Assembly: GCF_019168305.1 (NCBI RefSeq)
Contig: NZ_JAHTBI010000043.1
Coordinates: 1 to 51,308 of the forward strand
Source of the DNA: Pseudomonas aegrilactucae
GTDB taxonomy: Bacteria > Pseudomonadota > Gammaproteobacteria > Pseudomonadales > Pseudomonadaceae
Length of the DNA: 51,308 bases
Direction: 5' to 3'
The first letter of the stretch is position 1; each line of letters starts with the position of its first letter. Below the pieces are notes generated by a model. That model was not told the DNA's origin. It did not search any database and was given only the letters and a program-made list of their open reading frames with translations. This document shows positions 34,801-43,204 of the stretch, in pieces. The position numbers and the translations under genes are program-made.

Positions 34801-37800
34801 GGCCAGGGTGATGTTCTCGACATGGCTCAGGGTACCGTCGGCATCGCGCTTGAAGACGGTCAGGGTCCTGCCGTTGGCGGCGTTGCTGACGTACGCCGAG
34901 GTGCCGTCGGCAGACACGGCCAGGCCGCTGGGCGCCGGCATCTTGCTGGTGTCGTTGAAGCCGCTGACAAAGGTCAGGTCGCCTGTGGCCGGGTCGCGGC
35001 TGAACAGGTTGAGCTGGGCCTTGCCGGTGGCGGTGTCATGGGCGCTCATGCCGTTGATGGTGTAGAGGCTCTTGCCGTCGGCTGACACCACGATCTGGGT
35101 GACCTGGCCATCCAGGCCGGTGACGCCGGCTTCGTCATTGCGCGCAATGATGCCGACATAGGCGAGCAGGCCGCTGTCCGGGTCGCGCTGAAAGTGCACC
35201 AGGGTGCCGTCGGCCTGGGTGCCGGTAAAACCGGCCACGTACACCGACGTGCCGTCGCCACTGACGCTGACCGTGCTGATGGTCTTGAGCCCGTCGACCT
35301 CGATGGCGGCGGTGGCGGAGTCGTCGTTGGCGCCCTGGGTGAAGCTCTGCAGCAGGCTCAACTGGCCGCTGTCCGGGTCGCGGGCATACACCCGCAGGTC
35401 GCTGACGCCGGCGCTGTTGCTGGCGCTGTTGGCGACAATCAGCAGGGTCTTGCCGTCGTCGCTCAGGCGGATGGCGGTGACGTAGTCGGTGAAGCCGGAC
35501 AGGGTGCCGTCGGCGTACATCAGGGTCGGGTCGGGTGTGAAATCACCCGAGAGGGTCGGTGGGTTGTCGATGTTCAGGGTGATGCGGCTGGTGACCGTCA
35601 GCTCGCGGCTGTCGGTGCCACCGTTGGCGTTACCGCCGTCATCCTGCACACGGGTCAGGCTGAAGCTGCGTTCGCCGCTCACCGCCAGGGGGCTGTCGTT
35701 GCGATAGGCCAGGCCGTTGATCAGGGTCTGCACGGCCTTGGTCTCCAGGCCCTGGCTGCTGAGCACCAGGCTCGCGCTATCGCCAGTGCGGGTGTAGACG
35801 TAGTTCAGGCCGCTGGTAGTGGTGCCGCTGGCACCACGGGAAAGGTCGATGGCTGTGCCGTCGACCAGCAGGTACTCGCTGGCGACGCTGGCCACACCGC
35901 TTAGTTTCAGTTCGAGGGTGGTGATGCGCTGGCCGGCCTCGCCGGTATTGACCTGGGTGTCACTGAACAGCTTCACCGTAGTGCTGGCGTCAACGTAGGT
36001 GGGCTGGGTGACCACCACGGCGTCTAGCGTCGGTGCACTGTTGTCGGTCAGCAGCAATTCCAGGGTCTGCACCTGGCTTTGCAGCTCGCCGTCGCTGGCG
36101 CGGGCCTGCAGTTGCACGGTGCGGGTTTCGCTGCTGGTGGCGCTGTTGCTGTAGAGCAGGCGCTGCACCACGGCGTTGGCCTCGGCCTTGGTCAGCGCGG
36201 CGGTGAAGGTCAGGGTCAGGGTGCCGGCGTTGTCGTCGATCAGGGTGCCGACTTTCTGGCTGTCCTTGAACAGGTCGTTGCCGCTCAGGGTCCAGCCGTC
36301 GCCCGGGGCGAAGCCGAAGTGGTCCTCGCTGCTGGCGCCGTCCGCACGGCTGATGGTCAGGCTGGCGCCGGTGTAGTCGCCGGCGCCGCCGGCCAGGCGG
36401 TCTAGGTTGGCGTCGCTGAGGCTGAGCGGGGCGGTGAAGGTGATCTGGCTGCCGTTTATGTAGGTCTGCACGCTGCTGAAGCGGCTCAGGCCTTCGCCTA
36501 CCACCAGTACCGATTTGCCGTCGGCGCTCAGGCCCACCTCGCGTGCGCCGCTGACCGCCTGGCTGGCGACGAAGCTGAGCGTGCCATTGGCCCCGACCGC
36601 ATACAGGTTGAGGCTGCCGTTGGCAGAGGTGGCGTACAGCTGCTTGCCGTCGGCGCTCAGGCGCACGCTGTTGGCCTGGGCCAGGCTCAGGGTGTCCTGC
36701 AGCACCAGGCCGTTGGCGGTCAGGCGCAAGGTCTGGATCACGCCGCGGGTCTGGTCGCTTAGGTAGATCGTCTGGCCATCGGCACTGGCGGCCAGGCCAT
36801 GGCGGGTCGTCACGGAGCGGGCTGCGCCGGTCAGTGCCCAGCCCAGGTCCACCACGGCAAGGCTGCCGTCGGCGTTGCGCTTGAGCACGGTGAGGGTGTC
36901 GTCGGCGACGAGGCTGGAGGGGTCGGAGACGATGAACACATAGTCGCCCACGCTGGTCACCGTGTTGAAGCGTGAGCTCTTGAGCGTGCCCTCATCCAGG
37001 CGTTGCCGGATCGTCGGGTCGAGTTGGCCGGTGGCGGTATCGCGAGCGAACACGCGCAGCCCCGAGACCTGGGTAGTGACATACACCTGGGTGCCGTCAT
37101 CCGACAGCGCGATGCCTTTGAGGGTATCGCCCCCGGCGGTGGTCTGGCTCAGGCTCAGGGTGCCGTCGTCGGCAATCGCCAGGTTCAGGATGTTCGACCC
37201 CGACACCGCATACAGCGACTTGCCGTCGCGGCTCAGGGCCATGTCGGTGAGGGTGCCCAGGCCGGCCACGCCGGTGAGGTTCTGGAGCTGCAGCAGCGTG
37301 CCATGACTGTCGACGGCATATACCAGCAGGCCCTTGTCGCTGCCGGCATAGGCAAATTTGCCATCACTGCTGTAGGCCACCTCGGTGAGGGTGCCCAGGC
37401 CGTTGGCGCTGAGCGACTGGGCCAGGTCCACCAGGCTGTCGTTGCCCAACACGGGCGCGCGGTTGGTGGCGTTGTTCAGGGTGACTTCGGCGCTGATCGC
37501 CAGCGTGGTGGTGTCCAGGCCGCCGCCGTCGGTGCCGCCCTCGTCCTTGACCTGCACCAGGCTGATGGTGCGGGTGCCGCTGTCGACGCTGTTGTCCAGG
37601 GTGGTGTAGTGCACGCCCTGGATCAGTGTTTGCAGCGAGGCTGCGTCGTTTTTATCGCTGGCGGCCAGGGTGAGGGTCAGCGTGGTCACGCCGCCGTTGG
37701 TGGTGACGTCGTAGAAGTAGTCGTTGCCTGCCGTGGTGCCGGTGCCGGCGCCCAGGATGATCCGGGTGCCATCGACGATCAGCGCCTCCTGGCTGCTGAC

Positions 37801-38097
37801 GCTGTTCACGGTGATCACCAGGCTGTCGAAGCCCTGGTTCGCATCGCCGCTGTTGGCCAGGGCATTGCTGAACAGCGTCACACCGCCATTGTCGCTGGCG
37901 CCCACCGTGTGGGTGGCCTTGGCTGGCTCGGCCGTCACCGTCGGTGCGGTGTTCACCGGCTCGGCCTGCTGCACATCAGCCTGTTCGGCAGTCTGCACGG
38001 CGGTGGTCACCGCCGCGGCATCGAACATCATGCGTGGCTCCAGGGCCAGCGCCAGGCTGTTGTAGGGCTTGCGGTTACGCGGGCGTGACGCACTCAT
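28894..38097 (-). CDS. Giant LEPR-motif surface protein with beta-propeller and cadherin/Ig-like modules
   Basis: A 3067-residue protein, probably exported. The N-terminus has no Sec signal but has [14 protein letters not shown] (17-30), the LEPR-type motif found at the start of very long surface proteins. About five cadherin-like modules ([21 protein letters not shown] type, about 545-690, 1250-1380, 1835-1965, 2135-2265, 2652-2785) alternate with four stretches of repeated LSADGKxLYxxS / YxRDxxTGxLxxV blades resembling lactonase-type beta-propellers (about 215-540, 845-1240, 1480-1830, 2290-2640). An Ig/He-PIG-like domain (about 1389-1475) precedes propeller 3. A (PVD)10-PID linker (2793-2825) joins a C-terminal domain with [21 protein letters not shown]. 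No RTX nonapeptides and no LPXTG or autotransporter barrel. AAGGA precedes the start; it follows tadG by 45 bases. Adhesin/biofilm role is inferred. Confidence 0.85.
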   Translation of the reverse strand: MSASRPRNRKPYNSLALALEPRMMFDAAAVTTAVQTAEQADVQQAEPVNTAPTVTAEPAKATHTVGASDNGGVTLFSNALANSGDANQGFDSLVITVNSVSSQEALIVDGTRIILGAGTGTTAGNDYFYDVTTNGGVTTLTLTLAASDKNDAASLQTLIQGVHYTTLDNSVDSGTRTISLVQVKDEGGTDGGGLDTTTLAISAEVTLNNATNRAPVLGNDSLVDLAQSLSANGLGTLTEVAYSSDGKFAYAGSDKGLLVYAVDSHGTLLQLQNLTGVAGLGTLTDMALSRDGKSLYAVSGSNILNLAIADDGTLSLSQTTAGGDTLKGIALSDDGTQVYVTTQVSGLRVFARDTATGQLDPTIRQRLDEGTLKSSRFNTVTSVGDYVFIVSDPSSLVADDTLTVLKRNADGSLAVVDLGWALTGAARSVTTRHGLAASADGQTIYLSDQTRGVIQTLRLTANGLVLQDTLSLAQANSVRLSADGKQLYATSANGSLNLYAVGANGTLSFVASQAVSGAREVGLSADGKSVLVVGEGLSRFSSVQTYINGSQITFTAPLSLSDANLDRLAGGAGDYTGASLTISRADGASSEDHFGFAPGDGWTLSGNDLFKDSQKVGTLIDDNAGTLTLTFTAALTKAEANAVVQRLLYSNSATSSETRTVQLQARASDGELQSQVQTLELLLTDNSAPTLDAVVVTQPTYVDASTTVKLFSDTQVNTGEAGQRITTLELKLSGVASVASEYLLVDGTAIDLSRGASGTTTSGLNYVYTRTGDSASLVLSSQGLETKAVQTLINGLAYRNDSPLAVSGERSFSLTRVQDDGGNANGGTDSRELTVTSRITLNIDNPPTLSGDFTPDPTLMYADGTLSGFTDYVTAIRLSDDGKTLLIVANSASNSAGVSDLRVYARDPDSGQLSLLQSFTQGANDDSATAAIEVDGLKTISTVSVSGDGTSVYVAGFTGTQADGTLVHFQRDPDSGLLAYVGIIARNDEAGVTGLDGQVTQIVVSADGKSLYTINGMSAHDTATGKAQLNLFSRDPATGDLTFVSGFNDTSKMPAPSGLAVSADGTSAYVSNAANGRTLTVFKRDADGTLSHVENITLASIGADPDSAALPSSTGFMNALQDVIVSADGRSVYLSSNDPGFLNTFSRDPLTGKLTFVQAIATYPLNTVTTLRELSLSADGKALYATTFSGGALLVFSRDTATGLLTYTDRVVIGKNANHIAVSADGLSIYTGTTSFQTGVSVISAKINAAFNQGQDNLFASGVSFSDVDFDAKGDYQGSVFTVSRSGAANAADLFGFRTGNGLTLQGNQVLLGDVAVARFEQAGGTLSVTLSSAVDKAVANQILHQLTFAGELPSGASTLGLNLVVSDGIKQASREIVLVLNHAPEALEPPTLNPAQVGSAYAYTLPADLFSDREGDALTYTVSGLPAGLSFDPATGLISGTPSGNVAGDHDLLITATDARGAVSELTVQLQISNDPLQMPTLAGETSQLEQGGEIANRDDNWNDLLKGSRDTATSADGYLYVVSQPEDGQATVSVFLRDSDGQMQWVQTLRAGNDGLADLAGAQAVRVSADQKWLYVAAESGLLVFSRSADGNLTLAARLDGSAFGAQIGDLANQGDRVYLAAGDSVYLYRQAPDGSLTQVAQYAAIDGLENANRLLLSADGQYLFASGMGTSTLVSVLRIASDGSLSLVDSVKTTAPDTYYATAAMAVSGDGKTLYVLDNYDQAVLRLFTLGADGTLQALGEQAVNAVANDLIVAANGSAVIVVGKVIEVFSRGDDGLLAPVSGAPQLQLLANSLGGLSLSADGKTLFVAGDFGYENLIGYDLGLRGQHYTEGGDGVAVLPSGQLGDPQLDAAGNYQGATLVFERQNAPGANDVFGFIAANGLSLRDGQLFNGDVAIATFEQANGRLSITFLAGVSQATAQQVLRQVDYRNTSQDPTANGDHATVRVTIDDGDNNRARLDVDIELEGVNDPAIMDSTVLDPTVAEDGEFVKLFKDTVIDTIEVGQTVWQVILTFDKTDVNDVIRVGTVKIPLDQATSGVLTRDGVQYYISFENGKTVLTLYPEGDGSTAAAMIDSLAFNNTGTGLTGTRTITLSIRENLPENDTGVDLTTLAETVTITLAPPREPNTAPLLGNPGTAPHYVENGAPVLIAPGAVISDAQMDRLGGGNGNYQGATLTVSLGQPATGDTFGFTAGNGLSLQGNSLLKDGVVIASVSNRDGQLIVRFNDDAGLAPSSSDVQNTLRQITYASTSDAPRAGDTLSVTLSDLHVTSSVLSIALRIEAINDAPVVAADPVLSLGEFGITASLPGLQGLSDVRSATYSVDGKYLYAADSSGKLAVFSRDASSGALTWIATLPAATDVISIDRVQVSSDGKALYAIATVPQGSDTTKAVLVYSLDSQGNASLVQQVRNGESTEWSLDGANDLVISSDGKSAYLQSLYEVARYARDPQSGHLTFIEKLPTDGNEPPYLWGPNTMASAGDIVVVATASAYGADTLIVYQRNSEGALTPLTYLRDGTLDSDGNRYNLEGPNKQVQLSADGNTVYLYVNDTLQQFTLDRDNASLTLQSSVPLNGVSDMVLGADGATLYVIAADRINRYSTASGLVLVDSLSSGQASALGAARQLQVWADGRVLVVGQGLALLDAPGLKGPVYSVDGPAVVVLPNLHLSDAELDAANAGAGSYKDASLVVERVGGASTQDRFGLKDGNGYSLRDGQVYLDGVAVARFSEAGGSLTLSVDAALTTAQVNTLVHQLTYTNDGGAAGSQVNLRVTLNDGELNSAGYQTQVSLTGKTTPVDPVDPVDPVDPVDPVDPVDPVDPVDPVDPIDPVIPPAPTAPISRVAPVVPGERDTVRSTGLFSTAQVRAQSLEPALHAGPDSAELLRQVQTDQAHFRQVAEQISALPEPDDLTPHDPLPASLQADNPLVSREPLSDAPRATQAELNLALPAETLDGWALVNLPRGLFASRDGRLVLSLRLANGLPLPAWVRFDARQGQVQVEARHLTRFGQLQLQLLARDANGHEVRLPLRLQATTDARADSGAGGFSEQVSATGNGGLLARSQALLASLMGR
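29623..29721 (-). repeat. 9-bp tandem repeat coding for (Pro-Val-Asp)n
   Basis: Eleven consecutive 9-bp units, ten PVD and one PID, with codons varying between units (CCN GTN GAY). Such proline-rich linkers usually serve as stiff spacers between the repetitive region and a terminal domain, and the copy number is prone to change. Confidence 0.9.
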
Positions 38098-38142
38098 GGC
38101 ATGTCCTTGTCGATAACTGAAAAAGGGGCAGGGGCGGGCGAA

Positions 38143-39702
38143 TCAGTCGATCAGGCGCACGTAGCGCTCATGCTTGATCTTGTCGGAGATTTCTTTGAGC
38201 AGGTTGCGGATCTGCGCTTCGCCATCCCTGAAGTTGGTGGCGTTGGCGAACAGCATGTTGTCGCGTCCCTGGGTACAGATCAGCAGGCCGGGGCCGGCGA
38301 CCTGGTCGAACAGGCGGCGGCCGAACTCGTTCGGATCGCCCGGGCGCACGCCGAGAAAATGCAACTTCAGGCCGCGCGCGCGAAAGCTGTTGCACAGGTT
38401 GATGAAACGCTGTCTTGCGGCGTTCTTGCCGCCTTCGCCGGGCTCGGTGTCGCCGTCGATGGCCTGGCCGACCTCGGCGTTGTAGCTGTCGGTATCGAAC
38501 CAGTCACCCACGGTGTTGGCCAGCATCACCACGATCTTGACGTTGTCGCCCTGGTTGTCGGCGTTGAAGTCCATCGGCAGTTCGGCGTCGCCCCAGCCGG
38601 CAGTGCCGCGCATCTGCGGCGACAGGGCCATGCCGGCCCAGCCCATGGCGATGGCGTAGTTGACGTTGAAGCGCGTCTCGAACATCGGCAGGCGCTCCTC
38701 GATCTTGTTCAGGTCGCGGGTCAGCGGCAGCAGCGGGGCATGCGGGCAGCCCCTGTCCGCCACCATCCAGCGGGTGTCGTTGGCCCCGTTGGCTTCACCG
38801 AAATCCGGGTTGGGTCCCACCCAGGAGATCGCCGGGGCGCGCGGGCTGCCGTTCTCCACCAGGTCGTGGCGGTAGTGGATCTTGAATTGCCCGGATGGCG
38901 CCTGGTCCCAGTAGTAGTTCTGGCCCGTGCCCAGGCCCCGGTACATGCACAGCAGGTTGGCGCGCCGGTCCGGGATGCGCCGGTCGTTCAGGCCCGCATA
39001 GCGGGTGAACAGCGAGCGCAGCTCCACCGGGCGCAGCGCCGCGGGGGTCGACCAGCGCAGGATGCGGTTGCTGTCCTCGGGGTCGTACACGTTCACCGAC
39101 TGGCTGTAGGGCACCAGCGCCACCCAGGTCCTGGCATCGGGGCGGGTGCCGATCACGTCGCGGGCGAAATCCCGCGTCAAACGGCGCAGGGCGGCAATGT
39201 CGGCAGCGCTTTCGCTGTTGGTATTGGGCAGCATCAGCGCGATCTCCACCGGCCGGTTGACCACCTCGACGGTGGAGGCCACCTGGATGCGTGTGGTGTT
39301 GGCCTGGAACAGCTCAGACTGCGCGTCGAAGTCGGCCTGCACGCGAATGCTGAGACGCCCGGCTTCGCTGCGTGCGGTGCTGACGCTGACCGAGGCCTGG
39401 CCGATCTGCTCGCGCAGTTCACGGTCCATGCCCAGGTTGGCCATCACGTACCTGCTGGCCATGCTTTGCATCTGGGCCTCGCTCATGCGGTCGTCGAGCA
39501 GGCGCTGGTTGCCCACGGCCATGGCCGCGGCATCGGTGGCGCGCTTGAGCTGGGCGCTGTTCTCCAGGGCGCGGCCCTGGTCGATGACGTAGGCGATCAC
39601 CAGCAGCGCGCCGCCCAGCACCAGGATCGCGAAGGGGGCGATGGCGCCTTGCTGTTGGGCGGCGAAGCGGCGGAGCAGGGCAGGGCGAAGAGGGCGGGGC
39701 AT
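38143..39702 (-). CDS. tadG: TadG-like pilus protein with TadE-type N-terminal helix
   Basis: A 519-residue Tad-family minor pseudopilin. The N-terminal segment QQGAIAPFAILVLGGALLVIAYVIDQGRALE (about 18-48) is the TadE/TadG-like helix, and the large periplasmic part is VWA-like (VNRPVEIALMLPNTNS; MVADRGC; VKIVVMLANTVGDWFD; FINLCNSFRARGLKLHFLG) with cysteines at several positions. The ATG at 39702 was chosen over a TTG at 39708, which has the better-spaced AGGA; both are possible. TadG proteins help Flp pilus biogenesis or mating-pair stability. Here it is not in the Tad operon but is followed after 45 bases by the giant-protein gene, so they form a separate unit under their own palindrome promoter. 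Confidence 0.87.
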   Translation of the reverse strand: MPRPLRPALLRRFAAQQQGAIAPFAILVLGGALLVIAYVIDQGRALENSAQLKRATDAAAMAVGNQRLLDDRMSEAQMQSMASRYVMANLGMDRELREQIGQASVSVSTARSEAGRLSIRVQADFDAQSELFQANTTRIQVASTVEVVNRPVEIALMLPNTNSESAADIAALRRLTRDFARDVIGTRPDARTWVALVPYSQSVNVYDPEDSNRILRWSTPAALRPVELRSLFTRYAGLNDRRIPDRRANLLCMYRGLGTGQNYYWDQAPSGQFKIHYRHDLVENGSPRAPAISWVGPNPDFGEANGANDTRWMVADRGCPHAPLLPLTRDLNKIEERLPMFETRFNVNYAIAMGWAGMALSPQMRGTAGWGDAELPMDFNADNQGDNVKIVVMLANTVGDWFDTDSYNAEVGQAIDGDTEPGEGGKNAARQRFINLCNSFRARGLKLHFLGVRPGDPNEFGRRLFDQVAGPGLLICTQGRDNMLFANATNFRDGEAQIRNLLKEISDKIKHERYVRLID

Positions 39703-39762
39703 GCGCAAGGCGAGGTCCTGTAGCAGGTTCAGGCCGGGTTTAGCACGGCTCAGGTGGCGGCA

Positions 39763-39817
39763 AAGATAGGAATAATTCTTGTTATCGACAATCGGCGCAC
39801 CATTAAGATTGCTTAAT
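39763..39817 (-). promoter_or_regulatory. Promoter with conserved palindrome, tadG/giant-protein operon
   Basis: Perfect palindrome ATTAAGCAATCTTAAT on the minus strand (39817-39802), 10 bases, -35 TTGTCG (39791-39786), 17 bases, -10 TATCTT (39768-39763). The spacer (GAATTATTCC next to the -10) is close to that of the export-operon promoter, where the block reads GAATCATTCC. The palindrome overlaps the last codons of the DUF454 gene. Confidence 0.75.
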
Positions 39818-40207
39818 CTGCGGCTGCTCCGGGCGCGACCAGATGTACAGCGCGCCGCAGGCCATGCCGCCGCCGGCGCACAGCGCCAGCCACAGCGGCG
39901 GCTGATGCCACACCAGCAGCGCCAGGCAGGCGCCCATGGCCAGGCTGGCGATGGCCTTGCTCTTGCGCGTGATCACCCCGCCATTGCGCCAGTTGCGCAG
40001 CAGCGGGCCGAACACGCGATGCTGCTCCAGCCAGCGGCTCAGGCGCGGCGAACTGCGTGCCGCGGCCCAGGCACTGAGCAACACGAACTCGGTGCTCGGC
40101 AGCCCGGGCACGAACACCCCCAGGATCGCCAGGCCCAGGCTGGCGTAGGCCAGCAGCAGGTAGGCTGCGCGTTTCAGGCCGCGCGCGGGCACCGGCAGCG
40201 TACTCAT
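39803..40207 (-). CDS. DUF454 (YbaN-like) small membrane protein
   Basis: A 134-residue inner-membrane protein with about four hydrophobic helices. The core FVPGLPSTEFVLLSAWAAARSSPRLSRWLEQHRVFGPLLRNW (about 33-73) is the DUF454/YbaN signature. Function unknown; the family is often linked with small membrane proteins near membrane-associated enzymes. Its ATG overlaps the tadF stop by 4 bases, so it is translated as the last gene of the Tad operon. Its stop lies inside the next operon's palindrome. Confidence 0.88.
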   Translation of the reverse strand: MSTLPVPARGLKRAAYLLLAYASLGLAILGVFVPGLPSTEFVLLSAWAAARSSPRLSRWLEQHRVFGPLLRNWRNGGVITRKSKAIASLAMGACLALLVWHQPPLWLALCAGGGMACGALYIWSRPEQPQIKQS

Positions 40208-40776
40208 GGGGTCTCCTGCGGGTCGAGCTCGCGGGTCAGTGCAGCGTCCAGGCTCGGGGTGCCATGCTGCAGCCGGCTGATGGCCATGGCTTCAAGGGTG
40301 GCACCGCCGATCAGCGCGTCGCTCAGGGCCAGGTCTTCGCTGCTGCGACACACCTGCACCACGATCAGCGAGGTGCGGGTGCCGGTGTCTTCGTCCTCCG
40401 GGTCGGGCAACGCCTCGGGCAGTTCGCCGGTGTAGCGGTTGCCCTCGCTGTAGGCGGTGCACAAGCCCTGCGCCGGGCCGCGGTGCAGCGGGCGCCACTG
40501 CATGCTGCGGTCGTTCTCGACCTTGCTGATGATCATCTCGTAGTTGTGCAGCACCTGGGTCGAGGCGGCCTGCTCGATCAGTGCGCGCAGCCCGTTGGCA
40601 TCCAGCCTGCCCTGCGCGCCGATCACCGAGGCGACGTTGTGCGCCGACTGCTCCAGGTAGCTGCGGGCCTGGTGCAGGATGTACAGGTCGGCCGCCAGCA
40701 GGGTGATGCCGATCAGCACCGGCAGCAGCAGGATGGTTTCAAGCAGCGCGCTGCCGCGTTGCGCTTTGGCGTTCAT
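40204..40776 (-). CDS. tadF: TadF/TadE-like pseudopilin
   Basis: A 190-residue protein with an N-terminal pseudopilin-type helix QRGSALLETILLLPVLIGITLLAADLYILHQAR (about 6-38; conserved Glu13) and a small periplasmic domain. TadE and TadF are prepilin-like proteins processed by the TadV peptidase and needed for Flp pilus assembly. Overlaps the adjacent tadE by 4 bases. TadF rather than TadE is chosen from position and from its longer C-terminal part. Confidence 0.82.
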   Translation of the reverse strand: MNAKAQRGSALLETILLLPVLIGITLLAADLYILHQARSYLEQSAHNVASVIGAQGRLDANGLRALIEQAASTQVLHNYEMIISKVENDRSMQWRPLHRGPAQGLCTAYSEGNRYTGELPEALPDPEDEDTGTRTSLIVVQVCRSSEDLALSDALIGGATLEAMAISRLQHGTPSLDAALTRELDPQETP

Positions 40777-41342
40777 TGCGGGTCCTCGTCGTCCACACCG
40801 TTGATCAGGTTGCCGAGCAGGTGGCGGTATTGGTACTGGTAGCCTTCGCCCAGGCCGAACAGGGCCGGCATGGCGGTCATGAACGACTGCTTGAGGTCCA
40901 CCGTGACGCTCAGGATCGGCGGCGCAGTGACGGGGTTCTCGGCCTCGTCGACACCGGCCTGGTCCTCGCCTTCCAGCGCCTCTTCGGCGCCTTCGCTGCT
41001 GCCGAACTGGCTTTCGCCAAAGCGCTTGAGGCTGTCGAAGGGCAGCACGTCGACTTTCAGTTCCGAGGTCTTGAACAGGCCGAAGCTGCGCTCATCCATG
41101 CGCTGGGCAATCTGCTGCTCCATGGCGGCGGCGCTCAGGTTGTAGAAGTTGGGCTGCTCACGAAAGCGCTGCACGGCATGCTCCAGGGCCAGGTTGCCGG
41201 CGCCGATCACCAGCGCGATGTGGGCCAGTTCGAACAGCATCATCAGGCCGAACAGCAGCACCGGCAGCACGAACGCGGTTTCCACCGCGGTCACCCCGTC
41301 TTGGCGGCGGCGCAGGCGCCGCAGGGCGTCAAGTAAGCTCAT
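40773..41342 (-). CDS. tadE: TadE-like pseudopilin
   Basis: A 189-residue protein. RRRQDGVTAVETAFVLPVLLFGLMMLFELAHIALVIGA (about 10-47) is a TadE-family helix preceded by the pseudopilin cleavage region (G-V-T-A-V-E). An acidic central stretch (about 115-135) is followed by a hydrophobic C-terminus. The start at 41342 leaves 7 bases after the tadD stop; an upstream extension to 41426 falls inside tadD. Confidence 0.85.
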   Translation of the reverse strand: MSLLDALRRLRRRQDGVTAVETAFVLPVLLFGLMMLFELAHIALVIGAGNLALEHAVQRFREQPNFYNLSAAAMEQQIAQRMDERSFGLFKTSELKVDVLPFDSLKRFGESQFGSSEGAEEALEGEDQAGVDEAENPVTAPPILSVTVDLKQSFMTAMPALFGLGEGYQYQYRHLLGNLINGVDDEDPQ

Positions 41343-41349
41343 CGTCGGC

Positions 41350-42201
41350 TCAGTCCTGGGCGCTGAGGGCCAGCGGCTGCTGGCTGGCGGCGAGCAGTTC
41401 GCTGGCCAGCGGTGCACCGCTGGCAATGCGCTGGCGGGTGGCGCTGAAGCGCTCGAGGATGCGCGTGGCGTATTCAGGCTCCAACTGCTCTTCGAGCACG
41501 CGCCGCGCGGTGTCGTCGTGGCCTTCGAGCACGTAGGCCAGCGCCAGGTTCAGTTGCAGCGACACGTCGCCCTGGTGACGGGCGCCATTGAGCAGGCCGA
41601 TGGCCTGGGCGCTGTTGCCCTCGGCCAGCCAGCTCAGGGCCAGGTTGTTGGTGGCGGCGCTGTAGCCTGGGTTGATGCTCAAGGCCTGGGTGAACGAGGC
41701 ACGTGCCTGCTGCGCCTGGCCCAGCAGGGTTTGCGCCACGCCCAGGCCATTGAGTGCCTGGGCATCCTCGGGCGCCGCGCTCAGGGCGCAGCGAAAGTCA
41801 CGCTCGGCGTTGCTCGCATTGCCCAGCGCCAGCGCGGCGCGGGCCAGGCCCGTGCACAGGGCCTGGCGCTGGGCAGGCGCGATGCTGGCGACGTCCGGGC
41901 CCAGCTCGCGGCGCGCACGCTCATACAATGCATAGCTCTCGCCGGCCGGGCGCACGGCGGCGGCGACACTGGCGTATTCGAGCAGGTAGGCGCCGCTGAG
42001 CTGCTGGCGCTGGTCCATGCGCTGGTACACCTCATAGGCGCCGGGCAGGCGCCCGTTGTCGCGCAGCACACGGGCCAGTTTCAGCGCTTCGCGGGCTTCC
42101 TTGCCGGCGGGGGCGGCGCTGCCGGGCAGGCTGCCCAGGTTGGCGCAGCCGCTCAGGGTCAGCAGGGCAAGCAGGGTCAGGGTGGTCAGGTAACGAGGCA
42201 T
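41350..42201 (-). CDS. tadD: TadD-like TPR lipoprotein
   Basis: A 283-residue lipoprotein (lipobox SGC at Cys19) with tetratricopeptide repeats, for example AERDFRCALSAAPEDAQALNGLGVAQTLLGQAQQARASFTQALSINPGYSAATNNLALSWLAEGNSAQAI. TadD is a periplasmic/outer-membrane pilotin-like factor for Tad secretin assembly. The ATG at 42201 is used; 26 residues of upstream sequence overlap the end of tadC and are not expected to be translated. Confidence 0.87.
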   Translation of the reverse strand: MPRYLTTLTLLALLTLSGCANLGSLPGSAAPAGKEAREALKLARVLRDNGRLPGAYEVYQRMDQRQQLSGAYLLEYASVAAAVRPAGESYALYERARRELGPDVASIAPAQRQALCTGLARAALALGNASNAERDFRCALSAAPEDAQALNGLGVAQTLLGQAQQARASFTQALSINPGYSAATNNLALSWLAEGNSAQAIGLLNGARHQGDVSLQLNLALAYVLEGHDDTARRVLEEQLEPEYATRILERFSATRQRIASGAPLASELLAASQQPLALSAQD

Positions 42202-42232
42202 GCGCAGGGGCTCGGGGGTCAAGGTGAATAGG

Positions 42233-43204
42233 TCAGTTCGGTGCCAGCAGGCGCACGATGCGCACCATGGCCGGTGCACCCATCATCGCGATGATCGGCG
42301 GCAGGATCAGGGTCATCAGCGGCACGCTGAGCTGCGCCGGCAGCTTGCCGGCACGCTCTTCCAGCGTGAGGATCAGGGTCTTGCGGCTTTCGTCGGAAAT
42401 GGTGCGCAGTGCCTGCGACAGCGGCGTGCCGTAGCGTTCGGCCTGGATCAGGGTCGAGACCATGGTCTCGATGCCGGCCACGCCGGTGCGTTCGGCCAGG
42501 TTCAGCAGGGCCTTGGCGCGGTCACTGAGCAGTTGCAGTTCAGCGCAGGTGTAGCGCAGCTCGTCGGCCATCTCCTGCGCCGACAGGGCCATTTCCTTGG
42601 ACACCACCTGCAGCACCCGGCCCAGCGGCAGGCCGGCCTCGGCGCAGATCACCATCAGGTCCAGCGCGTCGGGCAGGCTGCGCTCCAGGCGCCCGCCACG
42701 GCGCGCGGCGCGCAGCTTGAGCCACAGCTCCGGCAGCGTGGTGCCGACGAACAGCGCGATCAGCCCGGCGGCCACGCCGTTCAGGCCCAGGCGCGAACCG
42801 GACTCCAGCCCGCCGAACACCGCCACCACGACCAGCAGCAGGCCCAGCAGGTACTTGCCGACCATCAGCAGGCCCAGCGCCTCGGCCTGGCGAAAGCCGG
42901 CCATGCTCAACAGGCGCAGCAGCTTGGCACGGTCGCTGGCGGTGCCGGCCATGCCTTCGCCGGTGCGTGCCAGCGCCTGCGACAGCGCCAAAAGGCGCGC
43001 AGGCAGTTGCAGGCCCTGCTGGCGCAGGATGTCGTTGTTCGCGGCCGCGCCGGTGCCGGGCCGCACCGCTCCCGGCGCTGTCAGGCGCAGGCTCAGGGTC
43101 GGGCGCTGCTGCTGGCGGTACAGGCCGATCAGGCCGATGCCCAGGCCACACAGCAGCAGGCCCAGGGCCAGGTGCACATACGGATCGGTGAGCAGTGTGT
43201 TCAT
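42233..43204 (-). CDS. tadC: TadC, Tad inner-membrane platform protein
   Basis: A 323-residue inner-membrane protein of the GspF/T2SSF family. Membrane helices near the N-terminus (LALGLLLCGLGIGLIGLY), in the middle (LGLLLVVVAVFGGL) and at the C-terminus (LMTLILPPIIAMMGAP). The cytoplasmic part has SLPDALDLMVICAEAGLPLGRVLQVVSKEM, the platform-protein helical domain. It pairs with TadB to form the assembly platform for the pilus motor. ATG overlaps the tadB stop as ATGA. An in-frame upstream extension inside tadB is rejected. Confidence 0.9.
   Translation of the reverse strand: MNTLLTDPYVHLALGLLLCGLGIGLIGLYRQQQRPTLSLRLTAPGAVRPGTGAAANNDILRQQGLQLPARLLALSQALARTGEGMAGTASDRAKLLRLLSMAGFRQAEALGLLMVGKYLLGLLLVVVAVFGGLESGSRLGLNGVAAGLIALFVGTTLPELWLKLRAARRGGRLERSLPDALDLMVICAEAGLPLGRVLQVVSKEMALSAQEMADELRYTCAELQLLSDRAKALLNLAERTGVAGIETMVSTLIQAERYGTPLSQALRTISDESRKTLILTLEERAGKLPAQLSVPLMTLILPPIIAMMGAPAMVRIVRLLAPN

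Noticed and set aside
31291..35085. A 1264-codon open frame on the plus strand opposite the giant protein
   Set aside because: It is an artefact of high GC codon use in the repetitive minus-strand gene; it has no ribosome site, domain or signal.
28894..38097. RTX adhesin of the LapA type
   Set aside because: No GGxGxDxxx nonapeptides and no ABC exporter in the neighbouring operon; the protein is called by its LEPR motif and modules instead.
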